Of a stretch of 64,000 bases of DNA, positions 11,275 through 23,480 are shown in pieces. Position 1 is the first letter of the stretch. Each line of letters opens with the position of its first letter. The notes under the pieces were generated by a model. The model did not search any database. It saw only the letters and a list, made by a program, of their open reading frames with translations, and had not been told where the DNA came from. The translations under genes were made by a program, and so were the position numbers. Source of the DNA: Isoetes taiwanensis (taxonomy: Eukaryota > Streptophyta > Lycopodiopsida > Isoetales > Isoetaceae); contig JAJEKV010000057.1 of assembly GCA_021234155.1 (NCBI GenBank), positions 2,199,821 through 2,263,820 of the forward strand, written 5' to 3'.

Positions 11275-12232
11275 GTCTTGGCCATCGCATTGAAACCTGC
11301 AATTCTCGCCCTAACACTGGCACTCTTCTTGGGTTCCATGTTTGGAGAATGATCTTTCTAAGATCTGGGCCTTTGACGAGTTTACCCTATCTCCCTCTGT
11401 TTTTCGTCTCTTGGATGAGAATTGGGGCCCTCCTCATGTGGATCGATTTGTCAGTCCTTCTAATGCCCTACTACCAGTTTTCAATACTAAGGATTGTTAC
11501 CCTCGTTTGACACTTGATTGTCTCTCAGAACCCATCCTAGAAATACGGATTTCTATGATATTTCGGTTTCCCATGCATCTAAACAAATGAGCTAACCCTA
11601 AGGAATCCAAACTCCACCGTAAAAGTCTCTAATATCGTACCTGGTAGATGCGGTGGATGCGATAGGAGAATCCATATATGGTTTGACTAGTTTAGGTGCA
11701 ATCGCAAGTTTCGAATAGGGGTTGTAATACTAGAAAAAGAATAAAGGAATTAAGTATGAAAATAGGGATGTTCCTAAACACAGAATCAAGTAAGAATGGA
11801 CACTAAAATCCCAAATCATGATAAAAAAACTCAAGGAACTTACTAAAACCATGCTCATTTGCTTCTTAAGCTGTAACGTGCTTTAGAAGTGATCTGCTTT
11901 TCAATTTGGACTGTGCTAGTTAAGACATCCCCGTCTGTAGACTAGTCCATGGTCATGTACAAATTGTTGGTGAGAGTGGAGCAAGGATGGATTTGATCGT
12001 TTCTGAGGTCTGTCGTGGAAGAAGAAGATGAAGTCGAACGAGAAGAAAGGCGCAAGAACTTTGGTCGGGTGAGAAGAAAGGCAGAAGAACTTTGGTAAAG
12101 TCCCCGATGTCTGAACAGTCGGCAGTTATAATGGGCACCCTTGTGGGCTTGTTAAAATTTATTGATTTATAATGTGGCTGCAGTACGGTCCAAACATCAT
12201 AGATAATTGTATTAGAATGGAATCCCTGGCTA
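11275..12232. other. No gene seen
   Basis: Short unrelated frames only. At 12,000-12,090 a purine-rich stretch repeats GAGAAGAAAGGC..AAGAACTTTGG twice. Nothing else is recognisable. Confidence 0.5.
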
Positions 12233-14015
12233 AAACAACCGACGTGGTAGAACTTGTGATCATACGTGTCCTAACTGAGTCAGGGGTTCAAAACCCTGGC
12301 CAGTGTATGTTTAGCTTTGGGAGTTGGTTACTGGGGTTATAGGATGATGATCCCCGACGTGGTAGAACTTATGCCTATACGTCTCCTCCACTTTGTCTGC
12401 CATAAGGCAGCAGGATAAGCTCCACAATAATTGTGTGAGTATGAACCAGTAAAAATTGGCTTCCATGTACACTGGGGCTGGTTAACTGGTTGTTGTCTAA
12501 AAATTTCCCCGACTTCCTGAGGCCCAATAATGCCAAAATAAATGTGCACTTGGTCAGGGGTTCAAACCCTGGACAATGTATGTTTAGCTTTGGGAGTTGG
12601 TTATCGGGTTATATGATGATGATCCCCGACATGGTAGAACTTGTGCCTATACGTGTCCTCCACTTTGTCTGCCATAAGGCAGCAGGATAAGCTCCACAAT
12701 AATTGTGTGAGTATGAACCAGTAAAAATTGGCTTCCATGTGCTCCACAATAATTGTGTGAGTATGAACCAATAAAAATTGGCTTCCATGTACATTGGGCT
12801 GGTTTAACTGGTTGTTGTCTAAAAATTTCCCCGACTTCCTGGGGCGGGATTCTATCCCGCCTACAAAGTGTGCATGTATATTAAAGTTTTGCCCAACGGA
12901 TGTGTGGTGAGTTGGTATAGGCCTAGTAATGCCAAAATAAATGTGCACTTGGTCGGGGGTTCAAACCCCGCGGTGTATGTTTAGCTTTGGGAGTTGGTTA
13001 ACCGGGTTTACGATGATGATCCCCGACGTGGTAGAACTTGTGCCTATAATGTCCTCCACTTTGTCTCCGCCATAAGGCGCCAGGATAAGCTCCACAATAA
13101 TTGTGTGAGTATGAACCAAGAAAATTGGCTTCCATGTACACCGGGCTGGTTAACTGGTTGTTGTCTAAAAATTTCCCCGACTTCCTGAGGCCCAATAATG
13201 CCAAAATAAATGTGCACTTGGTCAGGGGTTCAAACCCTGGACAATGTATGTTTAGCTTTGGGAGTTGGTTACTGGGGTTATACGATGATGATCCCCGACA
13301 TGGTAGAACTTGTGCCTATACGTGTCCTCCACTTTGTCTGCCATAAGGCAGCAGGATAAGCTCCACAATAATTGTGTGAGTATGAACCCGTAAAAATTGG
13401 CTTCCATGTGCTCCACAATAATTGTGTGAGTATGAACCAGTAAAAATTGGCTTCCATGTACACTGGGGCTGGTTAACTGGTTGTTGTCTAAAAATTTCCC
13501 CGACTTCCTGAGGCGGGATTCTATCCTGCCTACAAAGTGTGCATGTATGGCGAAAGTTTTGCCTAACGGATGTGTGGTGAGTTGGTATAGGCCTAGTAAT
13601 GCCAAAATAAATGTGCACTTGGTCAGGGGTTCAAACCCTGGCCAGTGTATGTTTAGCTTTGAGAGTTGGTTACTGGGGTTATACGATGATGATCCCCGAC
13701 GTGGTAGAACTTGTGCCTATACGTGTCCTCCACTTTGTCTGCCATAAGGCAGCAGGATAAGCTCCACACATCCGTTGGACAAAACTTTCGCCATACATGC
13801 ACACTTTGTAGGCAGGATAGAATCCCGCCTCAGGAAGTCGGGGAAATTTTAGGCAACAACCAGTATACCAGCCCCCAGTGTACATGGAAGCCAATTTTTA
13901 CTGGTTCATACTCACACAATTATTGTGGAGCTTATCCTGCTGCCGTATGGCAGACAAAGTGGAGGACACGTATCGGCACAAGTTCTACCACGTCGGGGAT
14001 CATCATCGTTATCAT
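12233..14015. repeat. Array of tRNA-derived (SINE-like) units with a terminal inverted unit
   Basis: Units of roughly 270-400 bp repeat head to tail from about 12,322, 12,593, 12,985, 13,259 and 13,662, after a partial unit at 12,233. Each carries a T-arm/B-box-like CAGGGGTTCAAACCCTGG. The longer units also have an A-box-like TGGTGAGTTGGTATAGGCC about 50 bases upstream, the spacing of a tRNA-derived pol III promoter. Units at 12,593 and 13,259 contain a further 50-bp internal duplication (GCTCCACAATAATTGTGTG). From about 13,771 to 14,012 the unit is inverted, making 84-bp arms with 13,688-13,771. The minus-strand ORFs here are translations of the repeat, not genes. Confidence 0.85.
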
Positions 14016-14839
14016 GCCACGGTTATCATGCGCTAAAACAATCAGACTCCATGAAATCATCAAACTATTCCAATTTTAGTGTACATATATATCAACAAGC
14101 ACACTGCCCACAATGTTATTAAACTCCCACTTATCTTTGATGACATGCAAGTGGACATGTCTACTCCATTTTTGACTTGTCTGCATTGCTATAGGCACTG
14201 AGAACAATTGAGAATGTCACCTTGTCTGGTTTAAAACCACATAAGGTAGTTTGCCAAAACAGTCCTACAGTCTAATTATGAACAAGAACTGTCTACATAG
14301 TTCAAGAGCATTGCCATAACATCCTCTATCTGGATGCGCTAAAGCAAGATAAAAAAGCATCAATACATTTTCGGAGCTTTTTAGGATCCTCTTGAAACAG
14401 AGATTGCAAGCAATGACAAATTATATGTGATCTTGTACAAAACTCTACTTGCCAAATGTACGCAGCATTGAATCTAGCTCTGAATCTCAAAATCAGACAT
14501 ATAACAATCTTTATGAACAAAATAAACAATATATGTCATCCATTGCTTCCAAAATACTGGTTACTTGGTTGAAGAAAATTGGATACAATCTTGTAGATGC
14601 AACTAACTCAAATCAAAGCATATGGATCCACAAACTCACGGAACTTGTCTTGAATGGTGTGATCTGCTTCCATGAACGATTATGAAACAACCCTATTTTG
14701 TCCAAGGCAACTATTAGCAGCACTGCAACAGATGCTTTCTACAATACCACTAGAGCCAGGGATAGGTTTCATACGTATGTAGCTCAAAATTCCGGATGTA
14801 TAAAGTTAAAAGATACATATTTTTAATGTAAAAATATAA
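14016..14839. other. No gene seen
   Basis: AT-rich. ORFs of 65-78 codons on both strands show no family motif. Confidence 0.5.
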
Positions 14840-15045
14840 TTTTTCATGTTTTTTACTCGCCGGTTGGGAAAAAAAAAATCGTGTATGTGAAACACACTAA
14901 AACACGTACGTGAACTTTAGTTCGCGTACACTCATAATAAAGTTTGCTAATAATGAAATACACTAAACTGCGTCCACGAAACCTTTTTTGGGTATGCGGT
15001 CTAGTGTATTTTGCGTATGCTAACAAAGAAAACAACTTGTTGCCC
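14840..15045. repeat. Foldback/MITE-like repeat, copy 1
   Basis: Alternating forms of a CGCGTATGC / GTGTATTTCGC motif occur in both orientations, so much of the segment can pair with itself. A related copy lies at 18,190-18,450. No coding sequence is seen. Confidence 0.5.
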
Positions 15046-16130
15046 TCTAAACCAAAGTGAAGGAAAATAAAAAAACTTTATTCAAATGCACATCAAAACC
15101 ACTGAATGTAGCATGCAGCTTTGATTTCAAAATAAATCTGTATTTGCATTTGTACATTATATGCTTCATATTCGACAAAAAGAAGAACCATTTTAAAGCA
15201 GGGAAAGATGAACAGAGGAAAGTTAGAGGTGGGCTAGAATTCCATATTAGGATCAAAATAATCCTTTTGTTATGATTTTCGATCCGCCATGAATATTTTC
15301 AATTTTCTACCTGCTTCAATGATTTTTGTGAGTTCATTCTTAACTCAAGCAAGACGGATTCGAACAAAGACGGATGGAAGCAAAGTTCTGAGCCCGGAAC
15401 TTCTCCTCCCCAATCGATCAGGCCTTGAGCACATGCAATCTGAGAGTTCCCAAGAATATGCCAGATTTGGGAAACAAACTGTGAACTCAACATCTCCTTT
15501 TTTTTTTGTCTACTAGCTGTCTCCCTCCATTTGCAATATTGTCCTCTTATTTCTTTTAAGACATTCATCCATACCATTCATACCGTATATCCACAACATA
15601 TTCCTGAAACTCCATAAGCTCACATAGGGTTTGCCCTTCGGGCAACCCAAAAAAAGAAACCTTTTAATCTTGTCCATAAGATAAAACATTTGACTTTAAA
15701 GTCCTGGTTAAGAAATCTAAGATCCAATTTGCAACATCAAGTGTTAATGCAATCTTAGGCCTTGACCATGTTCCAATTAATCTGTATTTTTCAGTTTAAT
15801 CGTTTAGAATCAATAAATATTTCCATAAATAGTAAATGTCATTGAATAACATGTTTCCTGGGTCTAGATCTCCAAGTTCTACACCAAAATTTCTGAGCTC
15901 GTACAATTTGCCAGGCTGCAATTCCTTCCTTCTCCATTTCGGAGATTCGGTGCCTACAGGAAGACCCTGCTGAAGAAATCCGGCGCAAAAACAAGACCCG
16001 ATACAATATAGAAACATGGTTGATTTTTTTTGTCTATGGCGCATTTATATGCTGACACGTGGCAAGCCCTACAACACAGAATGGAAGTTGGGTCCCTGAT
16101 TCCGGGTGACAGGTTCAAGCGGTCATCTTC
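15046..16130. other. No gene seen; one hairpin at 15,628-15,649
   Basis: GGGTTTGCCCTTCGGGCAACCC at 15,628-15,649 is a G+C-rich hairpin followed by an A-run. That is the same design as the tips of the 9.5-kb foldback element, so it may be the end of a related, eroded copy. The rest shows no motif. Confidence 0.4.
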
Positions 16131-16545
16131 TTTGTGTTTTCAACCGGTTCTTTCTTACTAGTATTTCTTCTTCTTCGTGTAGTATTTCTTCTTCTTAGCA
16201 GTATTTCTTCTTAGTTCTTTCTTAGCAGTATTTCTTCTTCCTCTTCATGTTTTCAACCAGTTCTTTCTTCTTCGTGTTTTCAACCTGTTCAACGCCTGTA
16301 TTTTTTTTATTTTATATCATTATATTCAGAACTCTGAAGCTCAAAATCCACTATCAAAGCTTATAGTTTTCATTCAAATCTCAAATGCTAGTCCCAATTT
16401 TACATTCAATACAGATCATTTTGAAGCATTACAAGCTTCATTTTGTTACAGAGCCCAAAAACAAAGTTTTAGGGGCAGTTTTAGCTGTAGCAACATGGAG
16501 CATTTTGAAGCATTACAAGCTTAATTTTGTTACAGAGCCCTCACT
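16130..16545. repeat. CTT-rich minisatellite and an 83-bp direct repeat
   Basis: From 16,130 to 16,290 variants of AGTATTTCTTCTT and TTTTCAACC recur. At 16,418 and 16,501 a 40-base segment (ATTTTGAAGCATTACAAGCT...) is repeated 83 bases apart. Non-coding. Confidence 0.6.
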
Positions 16546-16869
16546 TTCCAGAAGCCTAATCTTCGCCCGCAGCTTCTATTTTTATCAATAAAGAGATTAG
16601 CAAAAAGAACACACAGGACAAGATGATAAAGAATAAAACACCTATGAAAACAACCAAAATCTTCTGATTCGCCTCTTCGCAGCTAAAATAAATGGAGCAT
16701 CCACAAGCAGAACCACCTGCAAAAAAATAACAAGACATAAGCTTACATGCATGAAAGATCTTACCTACAAAACTTACTCAAGGAAGAAACTTATAAAAAA
16801 TACAAGAAACTGTTTACATGCAAGAAGTTTGAAGCAAAACTCGCCCGAACTGCGAGGAATATAAAGTTT

Positions 16870-17060
16870 GAAGCATCAAGAAGCACTCGACTTAAAAGAA
16901 ACAAGAAAAACTGGTCGAAACTGCCAGCGCCTTCATTCGGCATCAAGAAAAACTCGCCAAGAAGAACTCGAGTTAAAGGAAACAAGAAAAACTGGCCGGA
17001 ACTGTCAGCGCCTTCATTCGCATCAAGAAAAGCTCGTCAGAGCCTTCATTCGAGTTGAAG
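16870..17060. repeat. Tandem repeat, ~80-bp period
   Basis: About 2.5 units of GAAACAAGAAAAACTGG..CTGCCAGCGCCTTCATTCG..CATCAAGAAAA. Because the period is not a multiple of three, long ORFs appear in two frames with similar lysine/arginine-rich translations. I regard these as repeat artefacts. Confidence 0.65.
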
Positions 17061-17110
17061 CATTAAGAAAGCCTCGCCGAAACTATCTGCGCCTCTGCGA
17101 ATCTATTGCT

Positions 17111-17275
17111 CGCAACAGGGGAAATGGGGAGAAAAAAAATCTCCCCTGTTTCTATATTGTGGGGGAAGGGCACTTGGTCCCCTTTTCCGAGTGGCCGGTG
17201 ACCCGCACCCGGCTATCGCCAGTCGCGGGATCCCACCATCCATCCGGAAAGGGGTCCCAAATGCCCTTCCCTCAT
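17111..17275. repeat. Strong foldback structure
   Basis: Two hairpins adjoin. A small one is GGGGAGA-A(n)-TCTCCCC at about 17,124-17,145. A larger one has ~26-bp arms, GGGAAGGGCACTTGG.. at 17,161 against ..CCAAATGCCCTTCCC ending near 17,272, with a ~60-bp GC-rich loop. It is GC-richer than its surroundings. No gene is recognised. It could be a MITE or a small-RNA precursor. Confidence 0.5.
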
Positions 17276-17647
17276 ACAAGAGCCAAAGGAAAGAAGAGAA
17301 TGTGAAGAGAACTAACCTGTATGGCAGAGCAGCGGAGGCAAGATGGAGATTTGCAAAAGAGGGCTCCCATCGAGTGCAGGCCTCCGGGATGACACCTGCA
17401 GGGCCCGGATTTAGAAAGAGGAATGGGATTTGCAAGGTACCCAATCCATCGTGTGCTTCTACCTGCAGCTTCACCTCTAAGAAAAAATCTTATACTATTT
17501 CTTCTTTAAACCGATCTGCCAGCATCATCTTCCTACATATAACAATAAAAATACCCCAAAAAACATCTCAAAATCATATGTTATAATAATACTGTTCTTT
17601 ATCGCGGCCACATTATTAGCCCGGGGATAATATTTATTCTTCAAATA

Positions 17648-17674
17648 GCATGGCATGGCATAGCATGGCATGGC
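17648..17674. repeat. ATGGC microsatellite
   Basis: Five to six ATGGC-type units, one of them ATAGC. Confidence 0.8.
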
Positions 17675-18189
17675 AATCGTAGTTTATAAACCACAAAAGC
17701 ATAAACTTGTGCATGCAATCAACACTTGCTAGCTTTAGGCAAGTGGCAAAGATGCCTTCAATACAGAAATAAAAGTGCATAAGGGTCAGTATGGTAATCC
17801 TAAAAAGGCCTTTTGCATAAAATATGACTTTTTCTTTATAAGGACGTTCAAAAGGAAAATTGCATGTCTTTGCATTTTCTAAAATCTTTTAATAGCATTT
17901 CTTGTTTCTAGAATATTGATTGGCACGATGAACATCCACCTAGGTCCATCTTACACAAAGATATTCAAATCTTTGTTGTGGAGTATTTGCTCCACCAAAT
18001 TACCATAAGAATGTCAAATAAGATAAGTTTCATGGAATCAGAATATGAATAGCATAAGAATCAAATCTCAATAAAAATATAGTGTTCTTCCATTTTCGCA
18101 TTTTATAGAAAGTCTTAATGCACCATTAGGCAATGGCAATTTTTTGTCAATTTTAATCATTTAAAAAAAGGGGGAGAGAGAGATTTTTG

Positions 18190-18450
18190 GCACATTTTTT
18201 CCCCGGTATGCAAAATACAGTAAACTGCATACGCGAAACTTTTTTCGAGTATGCAATTTAGTGTATTTCGCGTATGCTAACAAAAAAAAAATGCTAGAAC
18301 AAAAATAATTCGCGTACACAGAATACGCTAAACCGTGTACACGAAACAATGTGAACCACGACACTGTTTTTTTTTTCGCATATGCGAAATACACTGTTTA
18401 GTGTACGCAAAAAAGGCTGTGCATACGTGTAATTTTTTCGATGGCATTTG
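18190..18450. repeat. Foldback/MITE-like repeat, copy 2
   Basis: Shares the GTGTATTTCGCGTATGCTAACAA block and its inverted forms with 14,840-15,045. Here at least four inverted blocks alternate, interrupted by A- or T-runs. Confidence 0.5.
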
Positions 18451-19740
18451 TTTTTTGTCGTATTATACTTCAAAATAATGCCATATCATACGAACCATAC
18501 GAATTAAGTATAAAATGTATGAAGCATTGAACCTATCCCTTACTGGAGCATGCAGAGTAAAATTTCCTTTTGGGCTTCTCGAAAATCCAGAATAGCATTA
18601 CATCATGGTTATTCTCACGAGCTTAATGACTTTTGAGCTTGAACGACCTGCTACATCATTTGTGCCTCGACAAACAGGAAACTAAAATGTTGCTTATAAA
18701 ATAACCATCAAGTTCAAAGCCTCCATCAAGCTTCAAAGCCCTATGGTAGATGTAACTCAATCACATAAAATAGCAAACTAGTCACAATGTCAACTCAACA
18801 TAATATAAGGTGGTTCATGTAAATCACATGGGTGCAATTAGATATGCAACCTCTGGCAAAAAAAGTAGTCAATGGGCAGGCCTGTATCTTTAGTGACTGC
18901 TTGTAACCATGTTTTCTTCCAGTTGTATAGAACACTAATATCAAGCATAGTGCCATGCCATGCCATTCCATTAACAAGATTTACCCTGGAACATCTAAAA
19001 TACATATGGTGCAAGCAAAAACTAAAAACCACATCAAAACATGGACGATAGAAACGTATTTGTTAACTTAGCAATTCAGCTTGCACACAATTCAACACCC
19101 CTGCCCAATTCGGCTTTTCAACAACACCGACCAAATGAGATTCATAACCTAAGGAGACCAAACAAATGATCTTTAGTCATCCATTTATAATGGATGGCCA
19201 AGATGCATTATATCTCTTCAAGTCCCCTAGGACCAAATATTGCATAAACCAAGGAATACAATGCATTCCTACCTTCGAAACGAAAATGGACTATCTAGAT
19301 CCTCTAAGATCCACATCCAAGTAGTCAGGATGCATGAATTGCAGTTTTGGCCTCTGGATTAACATTTCTAGGAGTGACCAATTCTTCACATATATAGGAG
19401 GATACTTAGCCTCGTACTCGTGTTTGCTTTGGGTAAAATCTACCCTTTACCTTAGATGTTCAATCCCTCCCTTGCCTGCAAGATCCGCATGGCAATCCAT
19501 GACAAAATGACATACAGATTGAAGATGCATTGAAATGAATTTCTTTATAGTAGTATTACAAGGAACAATCAACAGCTGAGCTCTTTTTAGTCTCAAGGGC
19601 TCTCTCCGTAGCATTTGTATTTTTCATGGGCTCTACACATCGAGTAGATTCAGGAAGTCTGAGTATAATTTCTTTTGCTTTCTAAAATTTTAAACTGTAG
19701 ATTTGTCTAAATAGTTTGTAACATTTAAATGTAGCCATTT
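18451..19740. other. No gene seen
   Basis: AT-rich sequence with only short unrecognisable frames, flanking the transposon that starts at 19,745. Confidence 0.5.
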
Positions 19741-19775
19741 CACAGGGTAAAAGAAAGCTAGGGTGTCTAAAAAAA

Positions 19776-19806
19776 ATGCCCTTACATTATGTATAATGTA
19801 GGGCAT
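19776..19806. repeat. Left subterminal palindrome of the transposon
   Basis: ATGCCCTTACATTAT / ATAATGTAGGGCAT form a 14-bp stem with one bulged base and a 2-base loop, eight A's inside the left terminal inverted repeat. Confidence 0.85.
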
Positions 19807-20072
19807 GGCACCCGTTTTTGTTATTTTTTTGAATTTTAGTTAGTTGGGATATGTAATGATTAGGAGTAGCCACGTCAGCAATTCAAAATTATGAGTGGCA
19901 GTGGCAACCAGAACGGATCTTCATTGCAATTTTTCGGAGGGAGATTGCGAAGTGTTTCCTGTTTAGGAAAAAAATTTGCCGCCGTTCCAATTTTTTGTGT
20001 TTGTAAGTGATCAACGAAGTAATTCGACTGTAACTATTCTTCTTCCTCGAAATCCTTGCCCAAATCCAAGCA

Positions 20073-21130
20073 ATGGACGCCTTTGCCTCCCGGAAGTCAC
20101 CCAGATTAAACAAAATTTTGAAAATAGCCGATTCTAGCAAGAAAGAAAAAAAAACAAGAGGAAGGTTCAAACTTCGAGGAACCGGGGCCAAAAGAAGACT
20201 TATTTGTGAAGAAACTGTTGTGGAAGCAAAGCATGTAAGATGTGTCAATGCAGATGAAATTTTTCCAGATTTACAACATATAATGGACGAGCAGTGGGGG
20301 CCCAAAGACATACGGGGGTTCAAAGAATCTAGCGTGAAGCCAGAGTGGGCCGAGAACTTCTACAAACATTATGAAATTGTTTTTTGGTAACCGGGAGGTC
20401 ACAAATCGCCATGTACGAAAGTACTTTGCTCGTGCATTTGCCCTTCAATTGACAGGTAAAAAAGTAGATTGGGATACTTTTAAAGTTTTGGCCAAAGATT
20501 TGGCAAAGGGAGGAGCAAAAGAATCTGCTATTACAGAAGAAATTGGGACCTCTAAATCCACATCCAAGGTTCCTAAATTTCAGCAAGGATTTTACCCTAA
20601 GGAAGAGCTTGAATTTGCGTAAACTCGTTGCAGCAAAGCGGTGTCATGGAGAGTTAATTAGCAAGCACATCCAAGGTTGAAGAACTGAAAATTCAGCGAT
20701 TGAATTACGTGACAATATAAATAAGATTTCGGGGGAAGAAAGGATGCACATGAAGAGGACCTAGCACGGATACAAGAAGACATCAATAGTGTTCTCGGCG
20801 ACGCTTAAGCGAGAATAAGAGAGACATCAAGACTGTGCGTAAACAGAGGTTGACATTTTGATGAGGGATAGAACCGGGAAGGAAGAAATGTCAAGAGAAT
20901 TCGGGGAGCCATTGGAGAAAGCCATTCGGGAGAAGGAGTTATGTGAAAAGAGGATTGCGAACTTGAGAAGGCTCACAAAGTTCGGTTTTGAGTCTTTGCA
21001 GGCGGCTTGATGATATGCATAAGTACATGATGCATTCTGCGGCGATTCTCCTTCAGCCCAAAACAAGCTTCTCTCCGGCTGAAGAAAAATTCATATCGTG
21101 CATGGATGTGTGTTTTGCAGTAATGGCTTT
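20073..21130 (+). pseudogene. Transposon ORF, N-terminal part of protease gene (broken)
   Basis: An ATG at 20,073 opens a lysine/arginine-rich 105-codon frame (MDAFASRKSPRLNK..). The frame is lost at a T-run near 20,382 and resumes one base shifted (GNREVTNRHVRKYFARAFAL) to 20,622. Beyond that, short frames show charged heptad-like sequence (about 20,855-21,010), suggestive of a coiled coil. I do not recognise a domain. Its position directly upstream of the Ulp1-like exons, on the same strand, suggests it is the start of the same gene. Confidence 0.45.
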
Positions 21131-21339
21131 GCTAATAATGAACCTATCCTAGTTGCTCCATGCGAGCATTCATTTCATATCTTACGTTTCTCATATTCTA
21201 TTTTGGACTATCCCGCTTAAGAGCATGCAAATGGGGACGATAACATTTCAAAGACCTTGGGTGTGTACACCGGAGGTAAGCGGTATTTCATGATTTATGT
21301 TCAATTTCTTTGCACCCGTGATTACCGCAATGTAGAATC

Positions 21340-21740
21340 CATTTACATGTAGATTCTTTGCACTTAAGGTTTTGCTACAAAGATGTAGGAGTGTCTTGGT
21401 TATTTTATACTTATAGTTCCTTGGCTTGCATGTCATACATATATGTGTTTCTTACATACATGTTGTACATTCACGGTGTAGGGTCCCTAAATGTAGAACT
21501 TAAATACATAAAATTAGGAGTTGTAATCTCTTGAGTTTTGTGGCGAGAACATTTAGAGGTATTTTATGTAATGTCTGATGTGTACATGTGCATACATTGG
21601 AGCACATTCATGTACATTACATGTACATTCCATCTAGATAAATAGCTGTTTACATGTATATGTACTCAAAGTACTTCAATGTAGATCAGTTCTAGTAATA
21701 TGTACAGCTATTGATATGTACAGAACAGTTAGAGACTGAT
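21340..21740. repeat. TGTACAT-rich cluster, left
   Basis: At least ten TGTACAT / ATGTAGAT / TACATGTA variants occur in 400 bases, about 1.6-2.0 kb from the left end. A matching cluster lies in the right half. Confidence 0.6.
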
Positions 21741-21761
21741 TAGTTTGAGACCGATATCCGA

Positions 21762-22190
21762 TTGTTATGTGATTTATTTTCGAGCTTCAAAGTGCCAAAA
21801 ACCATCGAAAGCGAAATTACACCACAGATCAGGTGCGATTGTTTTCAAATTCAATTTGCATTGTGTCAGAGGAAGCAATTTCTTATTCTTGGTTCGGTTT
21901 TCACAGTTTTGGAGGTTCCAAAGAAAATTGAGGTGCAAGATGTAGCCGAGGGAAAGAAAGCAGTGATTGAAGGAAAAAGCAAAATCACTATTCTGCGGTG
22001 GATACAGGTTGAGGAGGTTTGGCACCAGTGCATGGTGACATTCCAGATTATGACGAGGAACTTCGAGAGATTGAGGGAGCAAGCTAAGGCCACATCTTCA
22101 AATGTAAAGGGCGGCCAGCCAGAAAATGTGACTCCAAAGAAGAACTCCACGCCTAAAAAGCCCAGAAGAAGAAGACAATTAAAGCGGTAG
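21762..22190 (+). CDS. Hypothetical transposon-encoded exon
   Basis: An open frame of 142 codons with a basic C-terminal tail (TPKKPRRRRQLKR) like a nuclear localisation signal. It has no recognised domain. It lies between the N-terminal frame and the Ulp1-like exons on the same strand and may be an exon of that gene. Coding status is not certain. Confidence 0.3.
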   Translation: MLCDLFSSFKVPKTIESEITPQIRCDCFQIQFALCQRKQFLILGSVFTVLEVPKKIEVQDVAEGKKAVIEGKSKITILRWIQVEEVWHQCMVTFQIMTRNFERLREQAKATSSNVKGGQPENVTPKKNSTPKKPRRRRQLKR

Positions 22191-22620
22191 AAAAAGGTAA
22201 GAAAGCATTTTATTTCAAAGTGTAAAGAGCTGAGAAATCCATGACATCCTATGTTTCTGGGTCCTAATGAAGAGGAATCTTCCGAGCATCAAGATGTAGA
22301 GCAGATACTTTTAAGTTTGTGTCAAATATTGCTTCTCGACATAGCAAAGGACCTTTGAATTTCATGACAATGAGAAATCGGGGAGAGGTTGAAGACGAGG
22401 ATTCGGACCTAATAAGAATGAAAGTGAGGAAACCAAAAAGCAGTGGAAGGAAATGGATACTCGACTCGAAAAAACAGTATCAGCAGAGAGCGTAAGAATA
22501 ATCTCTACAGGTAACTTGATCTACATTTCTTACATTTTTGTTTTACATCTAGTATCCAAGTTAAAAACTTTAAAATAATATGGATGGATACTAGTAGACT
22601 AATGTAGATGATTTGTGTAA

Positions 22621-23480
22621 ATGTCTTGGTCATTGAACCCGCATGCAGTTCGAATACAGCCATACGATGCCTTGTCGAACCGAATGATGAAGCTCAAGAA
22701 GGCAAGGATTTTCCCAGGATCTTTGCCCGAAATAGAGTGTTATTTATTTGAACAAGATGTCTTTGGACATGGATGTGGGGAAAATTTTCCAACCCGGCAT
22801 GTGGATATGTATGCCAGGTACTGGACTTTGAACTTGTTCATTTGTATGTGTAAGTCAAGTTAGTAATTTTATCCTTTTCAACTTGTTATAGGTACCTGCA
22901 GCTCTGTGTTCCAGATGATAAGAAGGCCGACGTCTGGTTCTTCCCACCGGACAACTTCATGGAATTTGCAGCATGGTCCAAGGCAAGCGAAAAAGATAAA
23001 TCTATGGCAGCCTCGAAAGCGTGGGAAGAGATATTGTAAAGGTAGCTCTTACAGGGATAAATTGGCTGAAGTGCAGATGGATCATGATTCCAATGCTATG
23101 TAGAGTTACTGAACATCACACTTTGGGCATCTTCAACATGGCACTTACTAAGAGTAAGAACACCATCAACATTCAGATCTTCAATTCTCGCCGAGGGACA
23201 TTGGCGTTGACATGCTTGCACTTAAGAGGTATTTTGTATTTCACATCTCCTTTTATTAATATTGAATAGATTGGATACCATGTTAGCAGCTTCTTTCATT
23301 CATTTGCTACAAAATAGATCCGGTCTTTTGCGTGCTCCACATCCTCACTATGGCACGTGGTTGTGTCGAAAGTGTCCCACTTTTTGAAGCATGGACAAAA
23401 TCCTTCACCCGGTTGTGAAGATTCATAAGTGTCCACCTGCAGAAAGATGGGGATTCATGTGGCCTCTATGTTGCGGCTTA
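22621..23480 (+). pseudogene. Ulp1-like (C48) cysteine protease encoded by the transposon
   Basis: Ulp1/SENP-type proteases cleave ubiquitin-like modifiers such as SUMO. Exon one (22,621-22,817) ends MYA, then AG|G; a GT-AG intron (22,818-22,892) follows; exon two begins YLQLCVPDDKKADVWFFPPD. The catalytic His block is at about 23,107-23,121 (TEHHTLGIF). The usual acidic block reads IFNSRRG, with Asn where Asp is expected. The Cys block, QKDGDSCGLYVAAYM, has its Cys codon at 23,458-23,460. The frame shifts near 23,035 and between His and Cys blocks, so this copy is probably dead. Ulp1 domains are known passengers in plant Mutator and CACTA elements; here the host element has different ends. 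Catalytic motifs make the family call firm; exon limits are approximate. Confidence 0.7.

Noticed and set aside
12337-13618. Minus-strand ORFs of 60-117 codons with similar translations
   Set aside because: They are translations of the repeated SINE-like unit and break at each unit.
12233-14015. Regular repeats suggesting a CRISPR array
   Set aside because: Units are 270-400 bp, tRNA-derived and head to tail without unique spacers, in a plant nuclear context.
16747-17305. Lysine-rich protein ORFs of 103 and 145 codons
   Set aside because: They overlap in two frames of an ~80-bp tandem repeat with similar composition, which is a repeat artefact.
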